Shown in pieces: positions 30,241 to 39,067 of a DNA stretch of 64,000 nt. The first letter of the stretch is position 1. Each line of letters starts with the position of its first letter. The notes beneath the pieces are model-generated. The model was given only the letters and a program-made list of their open reading frames with translations, ran no database searches and was not told where the DNA came from. The stretch covers positions 383,674 through 447,673 of the forward strand of contig NZ_LT667500.1 in assembly GCF_900128725.1 (NCBI RefSeq), written 5' to 3'. The DNA comes from Buchnera aphidicola (GTDB lineage Bacteria; Pseudomonadota; Gammaproteobacteria; Enterobacterales; Enterobacteriaceae). The position numbers and the translations under genes are program-made.

Positions 30241-30660
30241 ATGATTATTTTATCTATCGATTACGGAACTAAAACTACCGGCCTGGCTATTGCTGAAACT
30301 CAATTAAATTATTCTATCCCCATATGTTCGGTCACTAGCCAACCACAATTCCAGTTTTGGAAACAAGTGGATGAAGTTATTAATTGCTGGAGTCCTGAAT
30401 ATATTGTTGTAGGCTATCCTTATCATATAAAAAAAAAAATTAACAAAAAAATAAAAAATTTTTATATAAAGATCCAACAAAGATTTCAAAAATCTGTTTT
30501 TTTATATAACGAAAATTATTCTACTACAGAAGCTCGTATATTTTTAAAAAAAAAAAAAAAACCATATTGCATACATTCGATATCAGCAAAAATTATTTTA
30601 GATAGCTGGTTAGCAGAGAATAACGATATTATTGCGCCCCGAACAACCCGAAAAAAATAA
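30241..30660 (+). CDS. ruvX: Holliday-junction-resolvase-fold protein RuvX (YqgF)
   Basis: RNase H-like YqgF family protein implicated in processing the 5' end of pre-16S rRNA; 139 residues from the ATG at 30241 (E. coli 138), an upstream in-frame TTG being rejected. Conserved: SIDYGTKTTGLAIA with the first acidic residue, IVVGYP, the Glu of ENYSTTEAR and the final Asp-Ser region (ILDSWL). It contains a run of 16 A at 30546-30561 (encoding LKKKKKP), the longest homopolymer I found in any gene here; the frame is intact. Confidence 0.93.
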   Translation: MIILSIDYGTKTTGLAIAETQLNYSIPICSVTSQPQFQFWKQVDEVINCWSPEYIVVGYPYHIKKKINKKIKNFYIKIQQRFQKSVFLYNENYSTTEARIFLKKKKKPYCIHSISAKIILDSWLAENNDIIAPRTTRKK

Positions 30661-30746
30661 TTTTTTAATATTATCAATATATTCATTCTTATTATTAATT
30701 GTTTTTTTCAATAAACCCATTAATTAACAAAAATTGAAACAACCCT

Positions 30747-31895
30747 ATGCAGATAAATAAAAAAAATCTTCTACCACCACTAAGTTTATATATTCACATT
30801 CCCTGGTGTATAAAAAAATGTCCATATTGTGATTTTCACTCACTCAAAAATGCGCATAAAATATCAGAAAAAAAATATCTTCGCGCTCTAATTAAAGACC
30901 TTCGGAATGATCAAACAATCACGTCAAAAAGACCTATTCAGTCTATTTTTATTGGAGGAGGAACTCCGAGTTTATTAAAAACTACAACAATAAGAAATCT
31001 AATCAAAAAAATTAAAAAAATTACTTTTATTTCTAAAAAAGTAGAAATCTCTATAGAAATTAATCCCGATATAGATGAGCAAAATAAATTAATTAAATAC
31101 ATAAAGTACGGAATAAATCGCCTCTCAATAGGCGTACAAACATTTAATGATTATTTATTAAAACAAATTCAACGAGAGTATACAAAACAAAAATCCATAG
31201 ATTTAATTCAATTAACCAGAAATATATTAAATAGAAATTTAAACATAGATATAATATATGGTTTGCCAAAACAATCCATTCAAGACGCATTAAATGATTT
31301 AAAAACAACAATTGATTTAAAACCCGAACATATTTCATGGTATCAATTAGACGTTGAACCAAATACTAAATTTTATATACAGGATATTAAATTACCATCT
31401 ATATCAAAAATAGAAAAAATACATCAAGAAGGACAAAAAATACTAAAACAGGCCGGATATACACAATACGAAATATCATCGTACGCGCGAAAAAAAAAAT
31501 ATCAATGCATTCACAATCTTAATTATTGGAATTTTGGTGATTATATAGGTATTGGTTGCGGAGCTCATGGTAAAATTACTCAAAAAGACCAACAAGTGAT
31601 GCGTCTTATTAAAACAAAAAGCGACGCTGTATACGCAGAAGGATTGTACTTACAAAAAAAATATACCGTTCCTAAAAAAAATCTTCCGCTAGAATTTTTT
31701 TTAAATCAATTTAGGCTGTTAAAACCTATTTTATATAAAGATTTTGAAACCATGACTCAGATCAATAAAAAAAAAATTGAAAAAAAAATTCTTACTGCTA
31801 CAATTAAGAAATATTTAACTTCCGATGATTGTTCTTGGAAAGTTACAAATTATGGAAGAAAAAAACTAAATTCTTTATTATCATTGTTTTTATAA
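30747..31895 (+). CDS. hemW: heme chaperone HemW (radical SAM)
   Basis: HemW-type radical SAM protein, 382 residues (E. coli 378). Formerly taken for coproporphyrinogen oxidase, the family is now regarded as a heme-trafficking chaperone. The cluster motif CIKKCPYC gives Cys21, Cys25 and Cys28; GGGTPS, SIGVQTF and NLNYW follow, the last being characteristic of HemW. In E. coli it lies at the end of the ruvX-yggS-yggT-rdgB-hemW group; here it follows ruvX directly. Whether heme is made is not visible in the window. Confidence 0.94.
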   Translation: MQINKKNLLPPLSLYIHIPWCIKKCPYCDFHSLKNAHKISEKKYLRALIKDLRNDQTITSKRPIQSIFIGGGTPSLLKTTTIRNLIKKIKKITFISKKVEISIEINPDIDEQNKLIKYIKYGINRLSIGVQTFNDYLLKQIQREYTKQKSIDLIQLTRNILNRNLNIDIIYGLPKQSIQDALNDLKTTIDLKPEHISWYQLDVEPNTKFYIQDIKLPSISKIEKIHQEGQKILKQAGYTQYEISSYARKKKYQCIHNLNYWNFGDYIGIGCGAHGKITQKDQQVMRLIKTKSDAVYAEGLYLQKKYTVPKKNLPLEFFLNQFRLLKPILYKDFETMTQINKKKIEKKILTATIKKYLTSDDCSWKVTNYGRKKLNSLLSLFL

Positions 31896-31908
31896 TTTAA
31901 ATCCGATT

Positions 31909-32649
31909 CTAATAATTATTTTGAAAGCATAATTGATATTTATAATCAAAAATTGTATGGTCCATAAACATGGCTTTTTTTTCAAATTTCGTTTTTTTTC
32001 GATAGCCTAATAAGGGAGAAATATTTTTCTCACAAAAAATACGTTTGAACTTATTGTTTGTCGATATTATTGTTCGAATATTATCTGAATATGATTTGCA
32101 ATCTGTAATTATATGTAAAGAACCACCATAAACAATTTTTTTCTCTAATAAGTTCATAAAAGATTTATTGATTAATCTTCTCTTGTGATGTTTTTTTTTA
32201 TGCCAAGGATCTGGAAAAAAAATTTGAAGCATATCAATTGTATGATCAGGCACCATATACGAAAGCACTTCGAAAGCATCGTAAAATATAATTTTTATAT
32301 TAGAAACACAATATATATTTGCATATCGGATAGCAGAAAAAATTCCTGAAAGATATACCTCTATACCAATAAAATTAACATGAGGGTTTCTTAAAGCTTT
32401 TTCTATAAATTGCTTTCCATTTCCAAATCCGATCTCAAGGATAACCTGTTGATTGATGGAAAATAAAGAAGACATATTCAAAAATGAATAATGAAAACTC
32501 ATCCCATATGTTTTCCAATATTTTAAAATATATTGTTTTTTCTTTTCACCAACACGTCGTCTCCGATTAACGTAACTTTTAATAGAAGATAAAAAAATTT
32601 TTTTATTTTTAAAAAACAAATTATCTTTTAATAAAACCATATTTATCAT
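31909..32649 (-). CDS. trmB: tRNA (guanine-N7-)-methyltransferase
   Basis: SAM-dependent enzyme making m7G46 in tRNA variable loops. About 246 residues from the ATG at 32649 (E. coli 239); another ATG at 32640 lies at a better distance from the AAGG and is also possible. Conserved: SAM loop EIGFGNGKQFI, GIEV, and the family signature FFPDPWHKKKHHKRR. The N-terminus is divergent. It lies 13 bases from the convergent hemW and is divergent from mutY, as in E. coli. Confidence 0.94.
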   Translation of the reverse strand: MINMVLLKDNLFFKNKKIFLSSIKSYVNRRRRVGEKKKQYILKYWKTYGMSFHYSFLNMSSLFSINQQVILEIGFGNGKQFIEKALRNPHVNFIGIEVYLSGIFSAIRYANIYCVSNIKIIFYDAFEVLSYMVPDHTIDMLQIFFPDPWHKKKHHKRRLINKSFMNLLEKKIVYGGSLHIITDCKSYSDNIRTIISTNNKFKRIFCEKNISPLLGYRKKTKFEKKAMFMDHTIFDYKYQLCFQNNY

Positions 32650-32754
32650 TACCTTCAAATAAAAAACAAAAAAGATTACACAATGTTACATAATACTTCT
32701 AAGTATACGCTAATTATAAAAATTCACCTTTCACAATAAAAAAATTAGGTTAAT

Positions 32755-34029
32755 ATGTTTTTTACACAAAAAATACTTAATTGGTTCCATTTCAACGGAA
32801 GAAAAACACTACCTTGGCAAAAAAAAAATATTTATCTAGTTTGGATATCTGAAATCATGTTACAGCAAACACAAGTAAATACGGTCGTTCCTTACTTTAA
32901 AAAGTTTAAAAGAAAATTCCCTACCATTTTATCATTATTTAAAGCCAATATTAATGAAATACTTCATTTGTGGAGTGGGTTAGGTCTCTATCGTAGAGCC
33001 CATAACATATTTAAGACAGCTTTAATAATAAAGAACCGTTATAATGGTATTTTTCCGAACAACTATTATGAAATTAAAAAATTACCAGGAATCGGAAAAT
33101 CCACAGCTCATGCTATTTTATCATTCTCTTATAACTTTGGATATGCAGTTTTAGATGGAAATGTAAAACGCATACTAATAAGATATCACTTTATAAATAC
33201 TACAAACAAAACAATAAGCCAATTAGATAAACTATTATGGAAGTTAATTGATCGATATCTATCCATTCATCATTCTAATAAGTTTAATCAAGCTATGATG
33301 GATATCGGTTCATTAATCTGTATAAAAAATAGTCCTAAATGTATAATATGTCCTTTAAAAAATTCTTGTCGATATCATCAACAACAAATAAGCATTCCTT
33401 ATAAAAATAAAAAAACAAAAAAAAAAGAAATTGGAATATTACTTTCAATAATACAATATAAAAATTTTGTTATCCTTGAAAAACAAAATAATACATCTGT
33501 ATGGCAAGGACTCTTTTATTTTCCTATAACATGTTTTAAGCCGCATCAAGATCACTGGAAGAATATTAAAAATAAAAATATACCTATAAAAATTTATCCT
33601 TATATACATTATATAGGAAACACCAAACTAAATATTATTACTCACACTATTCATATCAAAAAAAAAATTATTCATAAAAATAAAATATGGTATAACATGA
33701 ATTCAGATACAAAGATTGGCATTCCTGCGCCAATTAAAAAAATAATAGCGCTATTAAACGATACGGTAATGGAGAAAAATATGAAAAAAAAAAAAAGAGT
33801 TATTTTTTGCTCTTTTCTTAATAAAACCGAAGAAGGATTAGATTATCCGTTTTTACCTGGAAAAATAGGACAAAAAATTTACCAAGAGATATCTAAAACT
33901 GCGTGGAATTGTTGGATTGAACGACAAACAAAAATTATTAATGAAAAAAAATTAAATATGTTTTTGGACAAAGATAGAGTACTCCTAGAAAAAAAAATGA
34001 AAGAATTTTTGTTTTCTAAAAAAAAATAA
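32755..34029 (+). CDS. mutY: adenine DNA glycosylase MutY, frame continuing into YggX
   Basis: MutY removes A mispaired with 8-oxoG. The helix-hairpin-helix glycosylase domain has catalytic Glu33 (SEIMLQQTQV), LPGIGKSTA and the Asp of LDGNVKR; the 4Fe-4S loop is C-x6-C-x2-C-x5-C (CIKNSPKCIICPLKNSC). The C-terminal 8-oxoG-sensing domain is full length (WQGLF.FP, TIPAP-like GIPAPIKKIIALL). MutY homology ends near residue 340 but there is no stop: the frame runs on into YggX at residue 343, for 424 residues in all. Either the stop was lost and a fusion is made, or YggX is also initiated separately. Confidence 0.93.
   Translation: MFFTQKILNWFHFNGRKTLPWQKKNIYLVWISEIMLQQTQVNTVVPYFKKFKRKFPTILSLFKANINEILHLWSGLGLYRRAHNIFKTALIIKNRYNGIFPNNYYEIKKLPGIGKSTAHAILSFSYNFGYAVLDGNVKRILIRYHFINTTNKTISQLDKLLWKLIDRYLSIHHSNKFNQAMMDIGSLICIKNSPKCIICPLKNSCRYHQQQISIPYKNKKTKKKEIGILLSIIQYKNFVILEKQNNTSVWQGLFYFPITCFKPHQDHWKNIKNKNIPIKIYPYIHYIGNTKLNIITHTIHIKKKIIHKNKIWYNMNSDTKIGIPAPIKKIIALLNDTVMEKNMKKKKRVIFCSFLNKTEEGLDYPFLPGKIGQKIYQEISKTAWNCWIERQTKIINEKKLNMFLDKDRVLLEKKMKEFLFSKKK
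33781..34029 (+). CDS. yggX: Fe(2+)-trafficking protein YggX
   Basis: Small cytoplasmic protein linked to protection of iron-sulfur clusters from oxidants; 82 residues (E. coli 91). VIFCSFLNK with the conserved Cys, GLDYPFLPGKIGQKIYQEISK.AW..W...QT.LINEKKLNM and the C-terminal KEFLF identify it. Its ATG at 33781 has a GGAG 7 bases upstream, so independent initiation is likely even though it is in frame with mutY. Codons 2-5 form a run of 13 A (33784-33796). The C-terminal tail is shorter than in E. coli. Confidence 0.9.
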   Translation: MKKKKRVIFCSFLNKTEEGLDYPFLPGKIGQKIYQEISKTAWNCWIERQTKIINEKKLNMFLDKDRVLLEKKMKEFLFSKKK

Positions 34030-34034
34030 TCAAT

Positions 34035-34053
34035 TCTCCGCAATGTACGGAGA
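34035..34053. terminator. small convergent hairpin after yggX
   Basis: TCTCCG at 34035-34040 pairs with CGGAGA at 34048-34053 across a 7-base loop, between the convergent ends of mutY/yggX and sbcB. Short stem and no strong T-run, so a weak terminator at best. Confidence 0.4.
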
Positions 34054-34108
34054 TCAAAGAAATAAATAAATATTATTTTATAAAAAAAATAAATTGAAAA
34101 ATAAAAAT

Positions 34109-35557
34109 TCAAATTAAAAATTTAATTTTGTATAAAATATAATTAACATAATCCATTAAACGCTCTAACAAATAGCTGTATTCTGTATGATCCTGAAACT
34201 TTAACTTCAGTGTTAAAAGATCGTTAGTATATAATTGTATAGCTTTAAGATTAAATTTATTTTTACAATATAACTGCCATTTTTGTTTATCAGTTGTACT
34301 CAATAAATCTATAAAATTACGAGCCTTTAACCGGAAAAAAAGTTCTTTTATGCGATTATCAAAGAAAATAGGATTCCAACTTACCCAAAGAGATGGAGAA
34401 GTTTTATGAATTAAAGCAAATAATTGTTTATCTTTATCTGTAAAGAAGTTCTGATATAGCATTAAATCAACATCATTGTTATTATTAGTAAAATCATTAT
34501 TTACAAAATAGGATAAAATCCAGCGTTTTATTTGAATATTTTTTTGTAATAAAAAGAAATTTTTTTGGCACCGAGTATAATTTAAACCCAATCTTTTACA
34601 ATTATTCAAAGATATAGAATTATAAGAAAATAATAAAGGAGCTTTATTTAAGTAAATAATATGAATGCCTCTAGCAAGTATTTTTTTTATATTTAATTTT
34701 TTTTTTAAAGATAAATCATATAAATCAAATAGTTTCTTGAAATTTCTTGATAAATTAATAGTAACTAAACAATTTTTGTAGAATGGGTGAAAACCTAAAA
34801 TTAGTATACAACCTAAATTATGATTCTTAGACCCAAAATAGCTAGAAATATAAAAAATAGGTTTTTTATAATTGCTAGATACAAATAAAAAAATATTTTT
34901 TTTATGAGAAAGAGAATACAAAAACAAAAAAAAACATTTATTTGCACGATATAAATGTCGAACTACTGAAATAGTAGCCATAACATCAGAAGAGGCATCA
35001 TGAATCTTAGTATGTGCAATTTTATTAACAATAGTCACATCAGATAATTTAAAACTTATTGTTCCGTTAGAATTTCGAAACCAAATCATAGAATTTGGAA
35101 AAAATATATAAAAAGCACGTAATACATTTAATATATCCCAGCTAAAATTATTATTTTTCCAAGACCACGAATACGGATCCAATAAATTTCTATAAAATAA
35201 GTTTCGAGTAAAAAGATCATCAAAATGAATATTATTATAACCAACAATACATGTATTTTTTTTCAAAAAAATACTACTAATTTTCTTAGCAAAAGAATAT
35301 TCATTTAAACCATATGATTGTGCATATTGTGGTAATATTTTAGTAATTAAAACAGCTTGAGGATCAGGTAAATAGTCTAGAGGAGGGGAGCAGAATAATA
35401 CCGTTTTTTTTTGAATGCGGGAAAACGTATTATCTATTTCTATACTACAAAACTGAGCTACTTTATCTAAAGATAAATTGGTACCAAAAGTTTCATAATC
35501 ATAAAAAATAAAATTTTTGTTAATAGCAATATCAGTGATATATTTTTTTTCTAACAT
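34109..35557 (-). CDS. sbcB: exodeoxyribonuclease I
   Basis: Single-strand 3'-5' exonuclease acting in mismatch repair and recombination; 482 residues (E. coli 475). The DEDDh exonuclease fold is clear: FYDYETFGT (first Asp and Glu), CIVGYNN..FDD..TRN.FYRN..DPY.WSW, and HDASSDVMAT with the last catalytic His and Asp. The remaining SH3-like and helical domains align with E. coli to NFIDLL and LLERLMDYV. The middle is strongly drifted, but no frame break was seen. Confidence 0.95.
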   Translation of the reverse strand: MLEKKYITDIAINKNFIFYDYETFGTNLSLDKVAQFCSIEIDNTFSRIQKKTVLFCSPPLDYLPDPQAVLITKILPQYAQSYGLNEYSFAKKISSIFLKKNTCIVGYNNIHFDDLFTRNLFYRNLLDPYSWSWKNNNFSWDILNVLRAFYIFFPNSMIWFRNSNGTISFKLSDVTIVNKIAHTKIHDASSDVMATISVVRHLYRANKCFFLFLYSLSHKKNIFLFVSSNYKKPIFYISSYFGSKNHNLGCILILGFHPFYKNCLVTINLSRNFKKLFDLYDLSLKKKLNIKKILARGIHIIYLNKAPLLFSYNSISLNNCKRLGLNYTRCQKNFFLLQKNIQIKRWILSYFVNNDFTNNNNDVDLMLYQNFFTDKDKQLFALIHKTSPSLWVSWNPIFFDNRIKELFFRLKARNFIDLLSTTDKQKWQLYCKNKFNLKAIQLYTNDLLTLKLKFQDHTEYSYLLERLMDYVNYILYKIKFLI

Positions 35558-35680
35558 TAGAGTAGTTGATAACTAATTGCGGCGATTGTATTGATAACTG
35601 GATTCAAGTGATTATTTTAATTATTTTAGTAATATTATTTATATTTCAGAATATACAATTCAAATAAACTAAAAAAATTT

Positions 35681-35753
35681 CTCCCCTGACTGGACTCGAA
35701 CCAGTGACATACGGATTAACAGTCCGCCGTTCTACCAACTGAACTACAGAGGA
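35681..35753 (-). tRNA. tRNA-Asn (anticodon GTT)
   Basis: A 73-base cloverleaf: acceptor TCCTCTG/CAGGGGA with one T-G pair, anticodon stem-loop around ACTGTTAATC with GTT, T-loop GGTTCGAGTCC and discriminator G. CCA is not encoded. It reads AAC and AAU, the latter among the commonest codons in this AT-rich genome. Confidence 0.96.
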
Positions 35754-35911
35754 ATATATTTATATATATCAGATAAAACTTTTTATGTCAATGAATAATT
35801 AAAAATATTTGTCTTAAAAAATTAATAACAGCAAAAAAAATATAGATTAGTGTAGTGATTTGCTTTATAATATAAAAAAAATTATATAAAAGATACTGGA
35901 AAATTCGAAAC

Positions 35912-35984
35912 GGCCCTTTAGCTCAGTGGTAAGAGCACACGACTCATAATCGTTTGGTCGCTGGTTCAAATCCAGCAAGGGCCA
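35912..35984 (+). tRNA. tRNA-Ile2 (CAT anticodon, lysidine type)
   Basis: A 73-base tRNA with acceptor GGCCCTT/AAGGGCC, CAT anticodon and T-loop GGTTCAAATCC. The body (CGACTCATAATCG, TTGGTCGCTGG) follows E. coli ileX rather than elongator tRNA-Met, so C34 is presumably changed to lysidine by TilS and the tRNA reads AUA. Automatic pipelines often label it Met. CCA is not encoded. Confidence 0.9.
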
Positions 35985-36051
35985 TAAAAAATTTATATAT
36001 TAAAAAATAAATATACTTAAAAATTAATTACTATTAATAATCTTAATATTG

Positions 36052-36456
36052 CTATTTATAAATAAATTTAATAAATTTATTAGAGTTGATGAACAGCTGA
36101 GCAAGATTATCTCCCGGATTAATTTGTACATCTTTTTTACTACAATTCCAGAATGATATTTTTAATTCATTCAAAGAAAAAAAATTAATAAAAGAAAACG
36201 CATGACCTACAATAATGTCACTTTTTTTTTTCTTTTTGATTAAAGATTTAATCGTAAAACAAGTATTTTTATCAATAATATCTATTGATATACCGGTAGA
36301 AATCAATATAGTATGATTAACCATTAAACATACGGAACGCTTAATACACGCTTTTAAAAAAAAACCAGAAAATTTATTCGATACATACTCTGGAAATAAA
36401 AATTCGGTGCCTAGGCGTGAATCAAGAACGCGGATCTTGACTGTAATAACATCCAT
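36052..36456 (-). CDS. dut: degenerate dUTPase-like protein
   Basis: About 134 residues from the ATG at 36456, which has AGGTG upstream (E. coli Dut 151). Dut homology is seen in VKIRVLDSRLGTEFLFPEY, ISTGISIDI and ISFWNCSKKDVQINPGDNLAQLFI. The catalytic motifs are not kept: GSAGLDLRA is FSGFFLKA, PRSGLG is IKSLIK, GLIDSDYQG is SFINFFSLN without the catalytic Asp, and the C-terminal RGEGGFG arm is missing. The jelly-roll may still fold, but dUTP hydrolysis looks unlikely. It is either a gene in late decay or has another role. Follows rplI. Confidence 0.75.
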   Translation of the reverse strand: MDVITVKIRVLDSRLGTEFLFPEYVSNKFSGFFLKACIKRSVCLMVNHTILISTGISIDIIDKNTCFTIKSLIKKKKKSDIIVGHAFSFINFFSLNELKISFWNCSKKDVQINPGDNLAQLFINSNKFIKFIYK

Positions 36457-36484
36457 ACAAACACCTAAAATCCTGTTAAAAAAT

Positions 36485-36934
36485 TTATTTTGATAAAACT
36501 GCAACCTGAAATTCAACAGAAATGTTTTTGTGTGGGTTAAAAATAACCTGATGAACCCCTAAATAACGCAGCAAACCTTTAGGCATTTTAATTTCACTTT
36601 TTTTAACCGAGATACCGATTTCAAAAAAATGATCTGAAATATCATTTGCATTAATCGAACCAAAAATTCTCTTTGTTTCACTAGACTTCATGAAAAAAAC
36701 CAGCGCGCCAATTGATTTAATTTGATTAATTCTAGAGAGAGCATGGTTAATTTTTTCTGATCTTTGTTTTTCCTCGATTCTTTTAGATTGTTCAAACATT
36801 TTAATATTATGGGAAGTAGCTAATAACGCTTTTTTCATAGGTATCAGATAATTTCTTGCATATCCATTTTTTACAGTAATTAATTGACCCTTTTTCCCTA
36901 CTTTTTCTAAAATATCTAATAAAATAACTTTCAT
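36485..36934 (-). CDS. rplI: 50S ribosomal protein L9
   Basis: L9, the elongated L1-stalk-base protein, 149 residues as in E. coli. The N-terminal rRNA-binding domain MKVILL..LEKVGKKGQLI.VKNGYARNYLIP is intact, followed by a long connecting helix and a C-terminal domain with GKIFGSI-like KRIFGSINANDISD. Last of rpsF-rpsR-rplI; priB, between rpsF and rpsR in E. coli, is absent. Confidence 0.97.
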   Translation of the reverse strand: MKVILLDILEKVGKKGQLITVKNGYARNYLIPMKKALLATSHNIKMFEQSKRIEEKQRSEKINHALSRINQIKSIGALVFFMKSSETKRIFGSINANDISDHFFEIGISVKKSEIKMPKGLLRYLGVHQVIFNPHKNISVEFQVAVLSK

Positions 36935-36991
36935 AAAATAAAACCTTAATTGTATGAATTAAAAAATTTAAAAAAATATCTGCTGATATTT

Positions 36992-37219
36992 TTATCGATG
37001 TTGATCAGTATAAGGAATTAAGCTAAGAAAACGAGCTCTTTTAATAGCGCGAGATAATTGTCTTTGGTATCTTGCCTTAGTTCCAGTAATACGACTTGGA
37101 ACAATTTTTCCATTTTCAGTAATATAGTTTTTTAACATATCTATGTCTTTATAGTCTATATATTTAATGCCTTCAGCGGTAAATCGACAAAACTTTCTAC
37201 GACGAAAATAACGAACCAT
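36992..37219 (-). CDS. rpsR: 30S ribosomal protein S18
   Basis: S18, partner of S6 on the platform; 75 residues as in E. coli, from the ATG at 37219 ([17 protein letters not shown]). An in-frame ATG five codons upstream overlaps the GGAGAGG ribosome-binding site and is rejected. [43 protein letters not shown] is nearly invariant. Confidence 0.97.
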   Translation of the reverse strand: MVRYFRRRKFCRFTAEGIKYIDYKDIDMLKNYITENGKIVPSRITGTKARYQRQLSRAIKRARFLSLIPYTDQHR

Positions 37220-37296
37220 TATATACCTCTCCATAAGAAATAAAATAAATATTCATATGCTCTTATTAATTAGTCCAAAAATATACTACTAACTCA

Positions 37297-37674
37297 TTAT
37301 TTAATTTGTTTATTCGTTTCTCTAGTAAGAGAAGTAAGGTTTGGGTTATTTTTTTCTTGACCTTTCATCATTATAGAACTCTTCGTAACAGCTTCAGAGC
37401 AACCGAGAACTAAATTACGTATTATACTAGAATTAAATTTAAAGTGATTCTCTAAATATTGCATACATTCAATAGAAACTTCAATATTCATTAAGATATA
37501 ATGCGCCTTCTGCAATTTCTTTATCATGTACGACAAAGAACGTTTGCCCCAATCTTCTACTCGATGAATTTTACCTTTTCGAATTATGACAAGATTTGAA
37601 TAAAATTCAATAATTTGTGAAACTTTTTCACTTTTATCGGGATGAATCATTAAAATAATCTCATAATGTCGCAC
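37297..37674 (-). CDS. rpsF: 30S ribosomal protein S6
   Basis: S6 of the small-subunit platform, 125 residues (E. coli 131-135). MRHYEIILMIHPD, WGKRSLSYMI.KL.KAHYILMNIE and the RDDVIR-type helix (here NSSIIRNLVL) are recognisable. The C-terminal tail is Lys/Asn-rich rather than the glutamylated acidic tail of E. coli, and rimK targets are absent. First gene of the rpsF-rpsR-rplI group. Confidence 0.95.
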   Translation of the reverse strand: MRHYEIILMIHPDKSEKVSQIIEFYSNLVIIRKGKIHRVEDWGKRSLSYMIKKLQKAHYILMNIEVSIECMQYLENHFKFNSSIIRNLVLGCSEAVTKSSIMMKGQEKNNPNLTSLTRETNKQIK

Positions 37675-37951
37675 AAATACAACTCCTTTGAAATATAAAA
37701 ATATTTATAATTTATAATAAAGAATATTTTTAGTGATGTGAAAATATATAACGTTATTTTATCATAAAATATATCAAGACAAAAAAATTGTTTTTATTAT
37801 TTTCTAAAATTATTCTTCCGCACGAACAACTAATTTAGAATTACCAATTCATTATTTATAGATTTTTAAAGCTTATTATGAATAATACCGGTTTTCTTTT
37901 ATGTGTATTAACGTACTCACACGATGAAAAGAGGTATTGAAAAAAATTATT

Positions 37952-38893
37952 TTAAATATTATTCGTGAGTATTCGCTCTATTTTTTGTATTAAGATATTT
38001 ACTTGATTGTCTCGCACTAGAAGAATATCTGGCCAATTATTTAACCAAGTTAACTGATGCTTTACTAATTGTCGAGTAGCTTGAATCGTACTATTAATCA
38101 TTTCTTGATACGTACATTTTTTTTGAATATAATGCCACATTTGCCGATACCCAATACTGTTAATAGAAGGACAAGCTAGGGTTAAGTCTGTGCGTTGATA
38201 CAAACGACGGACCTCATTTTCAAATCCAAGCTCTAACATATTATTAAATCGATTGATTATTTTTTTATATAAAAAATCTTTATTATGTGGGACTAATCCA
38301 AACTGAAATATTTTATACGGTAACTTTATATGAATCGATTCTTCGGTCAATTGGCTAAGTGACTTCCCTCCCGATACAAAAAATACTTCTACAGCACGTA
38401 AAACGCGCTGAATATCATTTTTGTGAATTTTCTTGCTAGACTTTTTATCTATTTTTTTTAACATACTAAATAATTTTTTTTTTTTTCCTAAAAATAAATC
38501 ATTAAAAATATAATCTCTAATCAACGGATTAGAAGGGGGAAGGGAAGCAAATCCATTAATTAACGTCTTAAAATACAACATAGTTCCACCAACTAATAAT
38601 GGAATTTTACCGGAATCTATAATATTTTTTATTTCTCTTGTTGCGTCATTATAAAAATCAATAACAGAATAAACATTCTGTGGCTGTACAATGTTTACTA
38701 ATCGATAAAAATTTTTACATAAATCTTCTTTTTTCGGTTTATCGGTTCCAATATCTAAACCTTGATATATAGATTTAGAGTCTACACTCAATAATTCTAT
38801 TTGCGGAAATCTCGCTTTAATCTCTAAAGCTAAAGAACTTTTTCCAATAGCAGTTGGGCCCATTAAAAAAAAAACAACAGATTGATTATTCAT
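37952..38893 (-). CDS. miaA: tRNA dimethylallyltransferase
   Basis: Adds the dimethylallyl group to A37 of tRNAs reading U-starting codons; 313 residues (E. coli 316). P-loop GPTAIGKS (12-19), the SVDSKSIYQGLDIGTDKP loop with the catalytic Asp, LVGGTMLYFK, NDIQRVLRAVEVF and the C-terminal QLTWLNNW are all characteristic. Stands alone; hfq and hflX, its E. coli neighbours, are absent. Confidence 0.97.
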   Translation of the reverse strand: MNNQSVVFFLMGPTAIGKSSLALEIKARFPQIELLSVDSKSIYQGLDIGTDKPKKEDLCKNFYRLVNIVQPQNVYSVIDFYNDATREIKNIIDSGKIPLLVGGTMLYFKTLINGFASLPPSNPLIRDYIFNDLFLGKKKKLFSMLKKIDKKSSKKIHKNDIQRVLRAVEVFFVSGGKSLSQLTEESIHIKLPYKIFQFGLVPHNKDFLYKKIINRFNNMLELGFENEVRRLYQRTDLTLACPSINSIGYRQMWHYIQKKCTYQEMINSTIQATRQLVKHQLTWLNNWPDILLVRDNQVNILIQKIERILTNNI

Positions 38894-39067
38894 TTTTTTA
38901 TTTTTTTATTTATCGTAATGACTATGAATAAAAACTATATATTAAATATTTTTAAAGTAATATACCTTAAGATTTGAACGCACTGGTAGAATTCAATTAA
39001 TGAGTCGAAATCTTAAAAATAAATATTATATTACTACATGAATATCTAGATGCTTTTAACTTATACG

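Noticed and set aside
35912-35984. Reading this tRNA as elongator tRNA-Met
   Set aside because: The stem and loop sequences follow ileX (lysidine tRNA-Ile2), not metT, despite the CAT anticodon.
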